Positions 43,691-56,674 of a stretch of DNA of 64,000 nt are shown here, piece after piece. The DNA lies in the NCBI GenBank assembly GCA_911728455.2, contig OU452223.1:1364001-1428000 (forward strand). Reading direction: 5' to 3'. The DNA comes from Marthasterias glacialis. Taxonomy: Eukaryota; Echinodermata; Asteroidea; Forcipulatida; Asteriidae. Below the pieces are notes generated by a model. It worked only from the letters and a program-made list of their open reading frames with translations. It did no database searches and was not told the origin of the DNA. Position 1 is the first letter of the stretch. Each line of letters opens with the position of its first letter. The translations under genes and the position numbers were made by a program.

Positions 43691-46600
43691 GGGGACACAC
43701 CGGTTTACCTATTACACTAAATAGTGATATAGAAAGAAAGACAAGAAGTTTTAAGATGGTTGTTGTACAAAAATCATCAAAGTGGCCCATAATTCACGAA
43801 AAATAGACAAAAAACCAAAATAGGTTAAGGTTTGTTTATACGCTTTACCAGCCGTTTCGAGTGTGAAATTTATGCTGCAATGTCGCGCGATGTTGCAAGT
43901 AGACTGGTGCTTTTATTGTCAATATTGTCTCTATGTCAAGACTCAGTCTGCATATCTCCAGCACCTGTGTGTAAACATAAACACGGTCATGGTTCCATCT
44001 TCACACACACAAAACTGTATTTCCTTCGAAGGTTCCGAAACCATGGAAAACGCTCCCTCGAGATCCCAAGATTGTTGTAAAAAACATAAAGACGAACAAT
44101 CCAAAGATTGTAAAACCACAAGGAAAAAGTCTAAAAAAACACGATACACACAATCGGAGCAAAAAAACCCAAGAGCACCACACCACCAACAGACAACGTC
44201 TCATTGTTGCGCAAGCCACTAGTATTGACGATGGTCTTTATTATGTTTTTTGACTACCTCCATGATTGAAATAAACCTAGGCCTACCCAAAATTCTATGC
44301 CAAAAACTTGTCCATCAAAATTCTGGCAAAGAATGCATCACTCATGGTGTCATCATGATCACCGGTGAGTATATCCCTCATCGTCGTCCATGGTTTTCGT
44401 TGGCTTGACCAATGACTTTTGCAGAGCTGCCAACCTTAAATTGAGAAAATCAGTATTCTGAAGCCTAAAAATCAGTATTCTTTCAATGAAATAAGTATTT
44501 TTCTGCGCGACACTACTCGACTACCCTTTGGTACTTTAGCTACCTTTACGCATGCTACTCTTATCGTATAATCACAGCTAATGGCCTCACAATTCAAACC
44601 TACAAGATTTACTGCCTGTTGTACACTGCAGCTGCCTTTTTGCAGTTTTGAAGGAGATTGTCGGGGAACTGCATCTGGTGGCACAGTATCTTTTTGGACT
44701 GACTTTGTATTTTCTGCGTAAGGAAGTCTGAGAGTGTCTGAGTACTGACGCTTGGACGAAATTCGGTGGCATTTTTCCTCACCAGACTGAAAATCCTCTC
44801 AAGAACTGGGCGATGTTACCAGTACTTTTTGACGATCTAACGGCAGACTGGTGTTTCCTTGATCTCACGTGGATTTGAATGTCATTCGCACCTCCGTGGC
44901 TAATCAGCTAATGGAAAAGTCAGATGAACAAAGTGTACACCTCGCGCTGTACTCGTCCCGTCTGGAGGATGAAATGCATGACCACTTCTTAGAATATTCC
45001 TTTTTGAACATTTGCTTTCTGGCACTCTTCGACGTTGATGATAATGAAGCCATTTTAGTGCTCAATCAATCGTGGTATTTTCATATGTACTAACTTGTCC
45101 TACAGAAACCGCTAGTATGCATGTGGTCGACGTGCACAGAGCATAATTATAGCATGATACTAGTCTAGTTCCAAGACCCGAAAATCTCCGACTAGACTAA
45201 CGAAGATTCGTCAGGGAATCTGTTGTCAGAGAACCAGACTAGGCATGCTACCAGCTGGTGCAGTTTGCTCGGCTCCAGCCTCGTTGCCATGGGCAGCGCG
45301 CCGTAACGCCTATAGACCTTTCCATTGTTGATAAACAAACCGTGCTGGTTGGCATGGACGGCCAAATGTAGCAAAACGTTTAGGTTTTGTTGACAGACGT
45401 TGTGACCAAATTCAACATTTTTGCAAACTTTCTATTGAAAGAAAATACATCCCATCATTGGTTGGTTTGTTTCCAACGAATTCAAAACAATTTTTGGATA
45501 TTTGTGAACTATTTTTACAAACTGTGATTATCTGTTGTTGCTTTGCATTGATGGCTCCCCGTAGTTTCTCCATCTTGGTTGGCAAAAAATTGGGTTGTGA
45601 CGTTGCAAAAGAAAGGTCTATACCGCGTACGTCTTATGATCGAGCAAGGCATGCTGGGAAAAAATGGCGCGGCGAAATCGATCACCCCTGGGGACGAGGT
45701 TGGCTCGGCTCCATCTCTGTTGTACAGATTGTAAAGTGAGAAATACCACATGTGCGTCGCTGGTTCCCTGCATGTTGATCGGATTCCGTACAATAAAAAT
45801 CTGGATCCAGGGAAAAAATGGAATCACGCACATGGGAACTCAGAGAAGGCGGGAAATAATATTGTTGGCAGGCTGTCGTTTTTTAGGTGGTTACGTGACG
45901 TTTCTTTTATTTGGTGGGTGTGTTTTTTCTTCCAAAATTGGGAATTTTTGAATTTCAAAGTGTGCATTCAATGTTATAATTTTCTTTGACTTTTTCAATA
46001 CATCCTTAGAATTAAATGAATTAGAATGAAAGTGAGAGCTGTTTTATTTATTTATTTATTTATATTTGCGTAAAGCTGCTCTCTTGACTATTTAATTAAA
46101 AATTGGGAAACAGTATTGTATTAATTCCGGAGTTCTTGTAATTGTTTCGGCCTTTAAAAAAATTATATCTGGGTAAGCTGTTGAAATACAACAATAAATG
46201 TAATGCCCTTCCTGGCGATAATTCTCCGAGGTCTCATTTTAACGAAAGTGTCATCGAATAAAATTTGCAACAAATGCCTGTGAGAAAAACACAATATCTG
46301 TGCGTAAATATTAATTTTATGATTTAAATTATTGTAGCCATAATCGATTTAAAGCTCGCAATATATAAGTAAACGAGTGTCGACTGTAACCCCGAATCCA
46401 ATTGCATGTGCACGCACCGCACGTCATACGGTCAAAGCATGGCCAGCGTGTAGCGCCCGGTTTTTACGGGGGACCATTAGCGTCGCGCAAAGTAATTCAG
46501 GGTTTACACTCAGCACGCGCAGCATTATAATTTATAGCAGGCATCTGAAAAAAATGCACAGCATAGCAGGCCAGTGTATAGGTTCTCCGTAAATTAAAAA

Positions 46601-47100
46601 GAAAACAAAGTATGATCGGATTTCCCAAAAAACGTATTTTGAAACGCATATTCGTACATCCGTATTCCTGTTTGATTTCCGTATGAAATACGGAAAATCC
46701 GTACTAGTTGGCAGCTCTGCTTTTGCCAAGCGAACCTCCCGTTGTTGTCGAGGTGACCCTTCTTCTGGGTTAAGATTTTACGCACGATTTTTCAAAATTA
46801 TGTGTAATTTGTATCCATAATATGAATACATGTTCTCTTTTATTAGATACTCATGAATAATTATTTTAAAATCACAGTTGAATTTGATCCAGTAATTAAT
46901 TTTTACACGGCTGGAAGTAAAACTAACTCCAAAGATCACGTGATTTAATTGAACCAAGAAAACAGTTTGAAAAAAACATGTAACCGTACTTTTTTTTTAA
47001 ATGCTCGAAAACGGCCAAATGTGGTGGTTTTTTTTCAGGATATTTTATCTCTACTCCTCAAAAGACCTTTATATTCTATTCATGAAACCGGTGTGTCCCT
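43691..47100. mobile_element. 3.4-kb TTAA-flanked DNA transposon
   Basis: Ends GGGGACACACCGGTTT and AAACCGGTGTGTCCCT are inverted and flanked by TTAA (43687-43690, 47101-47104). TTAA targets occur in the piggyBac and Kolobok superfamilies; the G-rich ends are unlike the CCCTA ends of the element at 7614. Small ORFs (for example 43863-44222 with a Cys/His-rich start and Lys-rich tail, and 45458-45739) have no recognised transposase motif. A second element (44424-46719) is nested inside. Confidence 0.75.
44424..46719. mobile_element. Nested element with CAGAGCTGCCAAC ends
   Basis: CAGAGCTGCCAAC at the left and GTTGGCAGCTCTG at the right, with CTTTTG directly outside both ends as a likely target duplication. 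The termini start CAG, hAT-like, but the visible duplication is 6 rather than 8 bases, so the superfamily is uncertain. Just inside are AATCAGTATTCT repeats on the left and CCGTATTCC/TTTCCGTATGAAATACGGAAA palindromes on the right. Confidence 0.65.
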
Positions 47101-47104
47101 TTAA

Positions 47105-48375
47105 CATTTAACACTATTCAATACTTGTTGAGTTAAGCAATACTATATTATTGGTGTAACATCTTTACATTCATTGATAGCCTAACTGTTGTCAAAGCTG
47201 AAATCATTTTTAAAAATTAAGAATTTCTTGTTTATAAATTGAAATCCATGTAAACTGCAAACAATCAGTAACAAAAATTGACAACTTAGGATTTGAACAT
47301 TTTCAGAAAGAGAAATTTGAAGATAACAAACATCTTGCAAAAAATGGCAACGGCATAATTTTTCATTGAAAACTAAGTGCTATAATTGCGAAACTTTGTC
47401 TTAAGAATGGTTTCACAGTGATCATTTTGTAATTTAATTGTAACTTATTTGTAAAGCTCTTCAATCTATAAAAATAGAATATTCTAATGTAATAATAAAT
47501 AACGTGCTATGGCCCAGTGGACAGTGTACCGGTAATTTACTTTTGTCAAAACACAGAGAGTCGAGCTAATTAGTCAAAAGTTCATTAACCCATATCTCAG
47601 AAAATTATTGTCCGAAATACATACAATTTCAGTTCGGGGGTTTCTCAAGGAGTCCAACCAGCACACCAAATTTTATTTCAATCCGTGACGGTCAGGTCCA
47701 AAAGCAAGTTGAATTGACACGGAATGACCGTCTGATGGATATCAGTACCAAAAAACTGTCAATTACTTTGACTTTGGTGACATGTGCAAACTTATCTAAA
47801 ACAAGTATCATTGCAACTTAAAAAAAACCTAATTTATGTGCCTTGATTGTGATTTACAAAAATACTGAAACTTTTTGGCTGTTATTTATTGAAGTTTTGT
47901 GGTAATAATGTATGTTCATTAAGTAGTATCTTGTTTGAATCAGACAAATAGGGCTTTTATCATATTGATTGTCAGGGTTCCATCCATATATTATAATGTT
48001 CCTGATATTCACCTTCAATTCACAAAAATTATGTCATTACTAAAATATTGTCTTGTAAAATCTTCAAAGGGTACTCCTGTGTACATTGCAGAGGTATTCA
48101 CATGGTTCTTTATAAACAACTCAGTTTGAAAAAAATACATACAGCAGATGACCAATGTGTCACTTTAGGTATGTAAAAAAACAACAGTCATTTAAAAATA
48201 ATCATTACTTTGTATGACAAGCTCTACCATTTATTAGGACAAGAAAACTTCAAATCTCTGAAAAATGTACAATTTCATTGTACAAAAATATGAAATTCAA
48301 TGGCTCACTGCAAAATCAAAAGTTTTCAGTGAAACATTATAAACACAATGTCTGGACAGCTTTACAAACTACTTG
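47105..48375. other. Non-coding, nothing recognised
   Basis: AT-rich sequence without supported exons or complete elements. Confidence 0.35.
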
Positions 48376-48667
48376 CAGGGGCGGATCCAGAGGGGGCATG
48401 AGGGGCGCACGCCCCCCCCCCCCCACTACTTTTCCTTCCGAAAAAAAGAATCAAGATATCCTTCCGCCCACTCGCAATGAGAAATAAACTTTCCACATTA
48501 TACTACAATGTTCCCTGTAATGTCAAACAAGGTGGTTAAAAATGCTGTTAGGGCTTCGCGCTACGCACTTGCAGTCGCCACAACTTGCCTTCAATCATCA
48601 TTTGCTGCTTGATTGGTAAATACCATACCCCCCCCCCCCTTGTTGGAAAATCCTGGATCCGCCCCTG
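48376..48667. mobile_element. 292-bp CAGGGGCGGATCC MITE
   Basis: CAGGGGCGGATCCAG and CTGGATCCGCCCCTG are inverted ends with ACTTG on both outer sides (target duplication of at least 5 bases). It contains two C-runs. The CAGGG start suggests a hAT-like element, without a transposase. Confidence 0.8.
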
Positions 48668-49377
48668 ACTTGTCACCATATTGATGAAATGCTATCAATT
48701 AGATGTTAAATAATAGTTGCTATGTATTGTTGTAGAAAGAGGAAAGAAATAAAAGATGTTATAATTACTTGCAGGCTATGAGCAATACTTCATTCTTGAC
48801 AAAAATGTTCCTGGTAATGAAAGATACTCAGCAGTAATCATTTGTATTAAACCTAATAAGTAATTATTGACAATATGTCTACTGTAATTCCCATGGGGGC
48901 AAACTGATTGGATTTCATTACCCCAAAAATGCCCAACATTGAATTCTGAAAAAGAGTAGCACCGACGAGCAGTACCGGTAACTGTAAGGGCATAGGCTTC
49001 CTAAGGCCATTATTTCACTCAGATACTATTTTTATTTAGCCCATTTTCAGGCACTGCTACATGTATGATAAATTATTTGTGTATGATGCACAACAGTGCA
49101 ACAAGACTCTTTTGAAAATTTTGTAGTTTGATGATTTAATGGACATGTTCACTTGGAGCCAGACAGCTGGGCATAACAGCCAGGACTCAACTTTACACTG
49201 GACTGCAGTAAAAAAAACCTTACAACTTGACTACTCTGGTGATTTTTTTCAATTACATAATTATATTCCTCTCTGTGCTCTCCGCCCCCCGCCCCCCGCC
49301 CCCCCCCCCCCCGCCCCCCGCCCCGCAAAGTGGTGTAAATAAAAAAATTAAAAGCTCAACTAGTGACTTACATGTAA
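48668..49377. other. Non-coding with C-rich tract
   Basis: The stretch 49285-49327 is a (GCCCCCC)n-type tract that generates proline-rich ORFs. Nothing else is recognised. Confidence 0.5.
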
Positions 49378-50228
49378 CCTCATCAGGACTGGGAGGGAGG
49401 GGGAACAATGTGCCCCCTCTACCAACTTTTTCATACTTAGTCCGATCTCTGCCAAATTTCTAACTTTTCCCAAAATATATCTAGAATCCTGTTGCCAGAA
49501 ATTAATTGATACCAGGGGTAAGCTGTTGCCTCGGCAACCATTTTTTTGATCTTGGATCGCATTTTAAGGTTTTTAGTGATTTTTAAAAAACTTTTTCCAC
49601 ATAATTTCCACTAATTTTGGGTTTCTTTGCCAGAAAAGTTATAGTGATGAGTCACATGATAGTCTGAAATGATTTTGGGAATTCAAAATGGCGGCCATTT
49701 TGGTGGCCATCTTGGATTTTGTGTTTTCATCCTGTAATTAGGGGGTCAAATTGTATCAAGTTTTTTAACAATATGATATTTCCAACATGCTAATTTCTTA
49801 CTTTCAGACACAAAAAATATTTAGATTTGTCAACCAAGCCTTATTATTTCTCCCTGGGCCCTTGGCGGTGGCCATTTTGATTTTGAAGTGAAAAAAATGA
49901 AAAAAAGTTTTTTCCCAAAAATGGGATTTAAGTAAATGGATTATAACACCCCAAGGATGACTCCAGTCACTAAATGAGGTTCAAATTATATTGATCCTGT
50001 TAAAATGTACAAGTTTGCCAAGTTTCAAAACATTCGGACGAAAAATACAGAAGTTATGGGGTAAACACTATTTTTGACAAAAAATGGGCAAAAACAGTCA
50101 AAAGCGCCCCTGGTGAAAATTTCAAAAACTTCGACGTCATCATGTAGAAGTCGGTGAAGTGAACACTTGTGGCAAGTTTCATCAAAATCGGTCAAAGAGT
50201 TTGAAAAGAAAGACTGGTCCTGATAGGG
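49378..50228. mobile_element. piggyBac-like MITE, second near-complete copy
   Basis: Colinear with 7614-8519. The right end GGTCCTGATAGGG is followed by TTAA (50229-50232). The left end is mutated (GTAACCTCATCAGGACT at 49374). It lacks most of the C-tract near its right end, so that tract is variable between copies. Confidence 0.85.
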
Positions 50229-50232
50229 TTAA

Positions 50233-53064
50233 CTTGGATTCTGAGTCAGTGTCAGTTCTATTGAGTATCAAACTATTTATGGCTGTATGACATTGAACAT
50301 CAAAGTTTGCTGAGACCATGGAGTTTGGCGTGGCATGTTGTAAATTCAGGCCGATAGCAGCCTTAATTTCGTGGGCGCTAACTTCGGCCTGCTTTGGATA
50401 AAATAGAGAATTGTTCACTACACTGACCTTGTATTTCCGATGCTTCTGTCGCTCAAACTACACCAAGAATGTGGCCATACTTATCCAAAAACAACCTCTG
50501 TATGGATGTCCATATTCTTAAATTCATTTTTAGATATTGGGAAATACATTTTTAATAGAATTTTGATGCGAAATCACCTTTCTATGTTTCAATCCAAGTA
50601 CACAGACAGAGCAGGCATGTGCAATTGTTTGTGTACATTGGGAGATACCACTTTAACCACCCCTATCAATAGCATTCAAATGGCCAGCTTGCACAACACG
50701 TAATGTGTAGAGTTGGGCGATTCCATTATTGACAGGTGAGCCAAACACGGACTAAAATGCAGTTGTGTGGCATCCTCGTCCCAACGAATACGGATCACTA
50801 TTTCCAATGAATTATAAATGGAGATCAATGATAATGGGGGAAAATGGGTAAGATCATGCAGCAGGATCTTCAGGCAGTTTAAAGTCCTGTGCGCGACTAT
50901 AAAATACGCGTGTACGTGTGGATTGGCGCTCCTCCATCACTTTTGCTATATTTTACCACAGCAGCAGTCGACATTTAAAGGGTTTTGTGTTAATTTTGAG
51001 TTTAATTTTTATAATTGTTATTAGCAACTCATATTTAAACATTTTTTGATGAAATATTTACTGAAGTTGTACTAGTATTACTAGGGCTGCTTGTAAACAT
51101 AGTTTATTGAAGTTTTATCATAGAGTCGTATTCAAGGCTCAAAATCGTAATTGCTATGCCCAAATCGTGTATGTTGGCATCTCTGTTACACACATTATTG
51201 TTTTTTTCCAAATATTTTGGTGGATAGAATAAAGGGTATGAACATTGGGAGACATTTCAAAAAAAATTGCTAGAGATTTGCACAGAGCAAAACATAACTT
51301 GAATTATTTTTGCATGAAATGCTGGTTTTTAAGAAATGAGTGAAATGATTAGTTTTGATCTCATGAGACCAAAACTTGAAGTTCTCAAACAGTGAAAATA
51401 TTCACTATATTCTTGTGACTCCAATGACTGATTGGGCCTAAATTTTCACAGAGTGTTATTTCTTGTACTATGCTGGGTCACATAAAGCGTTAATACTGGT
51501 CTTGACAATTACCAATATTGTACATGTGACTTAGTGGGATAAGAACTTAAGACAATGTGTCACTAGCCTTTGGACAAAATATCAAGAGCTCATGTGGCAT
51601 GACTGAATTATTAAATCACTAGATAAGCGTTCTTCCTCAGCAACCCTTGCTTTCTACCTTCCATGTAATTTCATGTTTCTTGTAGAGAATTTAATTTAGA
51701 TTTGGCATTCAGCCTGTCTACCTGGGTCCTATTGATGATTAGGATTCTCCTTGTAAATGACACCAATATTCCACTGACTGACTCACTGTGAGTCAGTTGA
51801 GTTCTTTCTTGATGAAGGGGTCAATGAGTTAGTTTCTCAAAAATACCAGATTCACAAAATTTGATTTTAACTCTTTAGCAATTACGCACAATCAAGCATA
51901 CTAATTCACTTCTTGAATGCGCCTAGAAAATTCAAAAGATTTTTAACTGTACACAGAAACCTTAGATAGCTTTCCTTGTGATAATTATCATGTGTTACAC
52001 TTTTCGTTTGTGTAGAGGTAATTACTTTTGAATGATTTGCACAGTTTTTTTGTTTACTTTCCCAAAGTGAAACTTAGAGGTTGGAAACATAACACAGAAC
52101 AACTTAAATTAGGAAACATTGTTTACTGTACGAAGTAAATGTTTGTGACATGGAAAGTTGTCCTCAGAGGTTTGGTCAACTATCTGTTGTCTCAACAGAA
52201 TTCAAATATATAAGAAGTGAGCAATAATAATCAAAACATACCTTTGAAAATTTTACAGTAATGCCTCTATTGTATACAGATATCTTCTTTACCTAAAATT
52301 GTCCATAAAATACTTTTAAATCATGCTATCCCGTGAGTAAAAACACCTGTAAGTTTATCATGAAAACAAGCATGGTCTTCATTACTGTGTACATTGCACA
52401 TGAAATACACTGTACCTAAGAAAACAACTAGACCTACTCATTTTAGGAGTTTGTGTGCATTGATGTTAAAACTTCCGACCTTTGTGATTTTCTAATTCTG
52501 TTTCTAGACCATCTTAATTTTGGGATTGCATTCTATTTAAGGCTGTTTGGTGCACTTCAATCGCATTGGTAAATGTTGCAACTTGTCAAACTTCGAGGGC
52601 AGTTTTGGGCAGAAAGAACACGCAGGGCGATTTTCGGCAGTTTGAGAGCTAAAGGATTAATGATTCAAGATACATGTACTTACATGTTTTGTTCTTCTGA
52701 CTGACGGACAAAGAGAGCCTGGAGGTAGACTGAGTTGAGATCCAAACCACACCCTCATTGGTTCCTAACAGATAAATGAAGTTTACACTAAAAGACTGTA
52801 GATCAATGGATCCATCTGATAATCAAATCCCTCTAAGAGTTCATCTACAAGAAAGTTCATTCAAGTTGTCTCTTGCTCATAACAAACTGTTGACCAACAT
52901 CCTTCTGTACAAAAATGTAAACAATTTGAGAACAAATGATTATTATTTGCATGTTTTAGTCAGAGTAAATCTTAGTATCATGAAGATTGTGCAATTAAAA
53001 TCCTCTCCCTTACTGAGGATTTTTTCATTTAATAAGCTGTAATTCTGCTACATCTTTATCTCAA
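50233..53064. other. 2.8 kb without recognised features
   Basis: AT-rich, no supported exons. It has a small perfect palindrome, CTGACTCACTGTGAGTCAG, at 51778-51796. ORFs such as 50440-50703 and 52776-53042 show no domain or codon signal. Confidence 0.4.
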
Positions 53065-53213
53065 CTCTTTACCTCCAGAACTTCTGCACGTACATGTATG
53101 TATGGAATTTTTTTTGTCATTTGATACTGTACAAAATCGATGCCATAAAAGGCTTTACCAACAATTTGAGTTGTGCACAAGCAGTCATAAATGGACTAAA
53201 CGGAGTAAAAGAG
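53065..53213. mobile_element. 149-bp MITE, relative of 43510-43657
   Basis: Colinear with that element (ACTTCTGCACGT, GTCATTTGATACTGTACAAAA, TGAGTTGT(G/T)CACA.GCAGT, CGGAGT.AAAGAG), but the outer TTAA sites are mutated. Confidence 0.7.
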
Positions 53214-53412
53214 TCAAGGGGGAAAAACATTACATGCTGCACTGAATAATAATTAAAAATGCTTTTGGGACCAGCTTTGAGTGTTTTGTGGCTTCAGGCT
53301 TCAATCTAAGTCATGAGACAGGGTGGGGCATTAGGGGAGAGCAAAGGGGATGTTCTAACCACTAGACCACCGAACATGCCCAGCAACATCAGGCCAGTAT
53401 AAAGCCTGTTAT

Positions 53413-54150
53413 AGACCGATTGCGCGAGCTGCATCACATGACCTATTGTGGGTATTAAATGAAAACAAACACGACGTCCTCCATAGGAAAGTGTGGAACG
53501 GTGCATGATAATTGTTGCATATGTTTATTTGATCAAGGCTGTCTCTTTTTTGAAATGTGAAAAACATTCCAAAGTTTGTACCAGAGACCTTCGAGTGGCT
53601 AAAAAACCCAGTAAGGACAGTTCCAGCAAGTCTTGAAAATTGTACAGGTAGGCCTTACGTATAATTGTGCATGATGTGTACTAACGCACAGTGGAACGTT
53701 TAGGACAGACAACCGCGATCACACACTTTTCAACAAAAGAATTTCAAAGAAATTGCATTCCAAAACTGTGATTCCTTTGCCTATTTGAAATTTTGCAAGG
53801 CTAGGTATAAATGCATGCATGTGACTCTGTCAGTCACTGCGATCACACACTTTTCAACAAAAGAATTTCAAAGAAATTGCATTCCAAAACTGTGTGATTC
53901 CTTTGCCTATTTGAAATTTTGCAAGGCTAGGTATAAATGCTAACTTTTCCAACGTCTTTACCCTTTTTATACAGTGACTTAGGCCTACATTACAAACAAA
54001 ATAACAGTTATGAATCATTAATGTGATTAATATCAATGTAAAAACATACAACTTTAATAAAGTGGCTTAGTATTCTGTGTTATTGTTACCAAAAGCACAC
54101 TTTTGGTGTGACTCTGTCAGTCACTGCATGTACTTGCATGTAGTTTGCAA
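53413..54150. mobile_element. Family N DNA transposon, right end lost
   Basis: Begins ATAGACCGATTGCGCGA like 28367 and follows the same order of blocks. An internal segment (AGTCACTGCGATCACACACTTTTC... to GGTATAAATGC) is tandemly duplicated at 53712-53818 and 53836-53940. The right TIR is not seen. Confidence 0.7.
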
Positions 54151-54870
54151 TCAGCTTAGACAATATCTTATGATTATGATGTACACAATGCACCCTAGCA
54201 TGCAAACACACACACAAACCCATCTTTTTCAATGTATGAACTGTTAGACTTTGTTATCTCACTACTTTGCACACTACAACACAGGTAAGAACCATCAAAT
54301 TCTCCATAAAAGCTTTCACAAGAACTCAAGACAATGAGAGTATACGCCCTCTGTTGGTGGAGCGATAACATACAAAAATACTTGTAAAAGACTTGAAATA
54401 CATAAAGACTACTCGTCTGCGCATATTGATAAAATAGAAATTCCCCAAACTTTGCTGAAACTTTGTCACTGATGTGCACGCTACAGCATTGGTCATTGCT
54501 GGTTTGTGCCTTCAACAGCTGCATGGTCTGTGACGCAGTTCATCAGACACTTTGTCTATAGCTACTAAAAACTACACAAGTAGGTTTTACTTTAGTAAAA
54601 TGATAACATGTAGGATTACCCTGGATGGATGAAAGGATGGTTGTACAGTATCAATGTAAAATTTGTTTTCTTTCTTGGTTCAATTTTGTGGAATGATTAA
54701 TCAAAAGTTAAAATGCATTGATGAAGACGCAATGCTTTAAAAACATCAATGAGGAGAGAAATGATCAGGAGTACAATTATATGCCTTTTTCATCTTTGAC
54801 ATCTAGAGAAGCCAGTAGGAGATTTTTCAGCTATTGTGTTCAGTTTTTGTTGTAATTTGGGCAATTTTTT
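54150..54870. repeat. Diverged copy of the 5680-6310 repeat
   Basis: Shares AAGAACCATCAAAT, 'ACCCTGGATGGATGAAAGGATGG' and 'TGATGAAGACGCAATGCTTT' blocks with 5680-6310. Confidence 0.35.
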
Positions 54871-54949
54871 AGAACAATGAATCACACCATCATAGCGTAT
54901 CCAATTCATCACAGCGTATACCCCTATGCTACCCTGGGGACGCTAATAG

Positions 54950-55925
54950 AACCATCCAGGTCAAACTTTTTTAAAAGGAGTACAGCGACCCCAGTTACTG
55001 GGTCTTGCCCAGCACATCAGTGCAGTTGTGAATTGGAGTCTTACATCCTACCAGTACCACTAGACTACCAGTACCACTCTACCAATCACAATGCCATACT
55101 TACAGTAGAAGTACTACTAAGCCTTACATGTACATGTAATACAGGTTACATAATGTTCATGTACAACATAGGTGCACTACACACACTGTACTGAGTGACT
55201 AAGTAGGCAAAAAGATACAGCTTCTACAGCACAACAAATAACTAAGCACAACAAAATAATGCTTACCAGACTAAGATCACAATGTCACACTTACAATCTG
55301 TGTCTGGTATCCTCATTTTTGCTTGCGGATAATCATTAGGCAATATTTTCTACCTAAGTCAGCTCTATGAAATTGGGCCCATGATATCAGTGCAGTAGTG
55401 CAATGGGGACTTGAGTCCTACCAGTACCTAGTTAGTTAGTAGTGCTGTAGTAACAAACCAAGCCTTAACCCAGTATAGTGTCATCATGCTAGACTACCTC
55501 CGCTTCTTGGCCCTACGACCACATAGCATCAGGGACTGTGATGACATTTCAAACAAAAACATCATCAATAAACATAATGGCACCGACGCTGATTTACACA
55601 TGTATCGTCAGCTCAGAGATTCTTCATAAAATTACATAGAAACCGGTGGATAGAAAATCATTGTAAACTACTCGCCACAGTTATGTTGTAAGGTAAGTGA
55701 AAAATCCAACCATTTTTATTTGAAATGTTATCACAGTCTCTGATGATATGTGGTTGTAGAGCCAAGAAGCAGAGGTAGTCCAGCATAATTGACACTATTT
55801 ATTGGTCTTACTAAGCCTATACCTCACCTGTGCACACAATGTATGTACATTTAGCAGCAGCCCTGGTAGGACTTCAGTCTCCATTGCACTGCTACTGACG
55901 TCCTGGGTATGAAAGGGTCCCTGCA
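54950..55925. mobile_element. Foldback element 1
   Basis: Inner arms GACTACCTCCGCTTCTTGGCCCTACGACCACATA (55492-55525) and TATGTGGTTGTAGAGCCAAGAAGCAGAGGTAGTC (55749-55782) are inverted around about 55640. Outer blocks (CCAGCACATCAGTGCAGT..TG.A.TTGGAGTCTTACATCCTACCAG and CTGGTAGGACTTCAGTCTCCATTGCACTGCTACTGACGTCCTGG) are also inverted. It belongs to the same family as 56675-58825. Confidence 0.7.
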
Positions 55926-56674
55926 TAGCCAAAAATGTTTTACAAAATTATTTCATTGTTTTACCTGATTAAATTAGCAAAAATATCATTCATATATTCC
56001 TTGTGTCCAATACTTACAGACTGGCAGGTTCATAAATCTTTAAAATGTTTTTGGCACACACTATTTACGAATGTAAAATGAAAATAGTCAGGAGACAGAA
56101 ATCAGCAAAAACTTCCATTACTTACTCAAGTTGAAACAAACAACATGCATGCATGGAACATGATGCTTAGCAATGGCAAAGAGGGCGCTGTCTAGTTACT
56201 ACCAAATGCGTGTAATTGCAATGCACAAATTAAACATGCGCTTAAAACTTTCAGCAAGCTAAACAGAGCTCTCTTGTGCACAACTTGTTGCACGCTTATT
56301 TTCCTGTACAATTTGTGCATTGCCCTTGACATTGCAATTCAGCAATGCACTCTTAAACGCATGTGCATTAAAAAACTTTACGAGGAAAGTACATTATGTT
56401 CGAGAAAATGTTTACCAGTTCCCGTTTTATCGTAAGTATACTTTTCACCAAACTGAAAGCAGATATTATTTAAAAGATATTCAAAGAGTATTTTAAACTA
56501 CCAAGAAACATATCAACAGACTTTCAGCTTCCAACATTAGGTGAAAATAGGAGAAAACAACTCTTGTAATTTTGTTAAAATTGTACAGCAGTTTTATTAA
56601 ACTCAGGATGTTAGTAGTAGTGCACTGGAGACTGACATCCTACCAGGGCTAGTAATGTAAAACTCTGATATATT
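55926..56674. other. Non-coding with foldback fragments
   Basis: Around 56615-56650 a GTGCACTGGAGACTGACATCCTACCAG block repeats the outer block of foldback 1. Short inverted blocks around TTGTGCA occur at 56220-56340. Confidence 0.4.

Noticed and set aside
43863..44222. 119-codon ORF with Cys-rich start and Lys-rich tail as a host gene
   Set aside because: It is inside a TTAA-flanked transposon. No zinc-finger spacing or transposase motif could be established, so it is only mentioned with that element.
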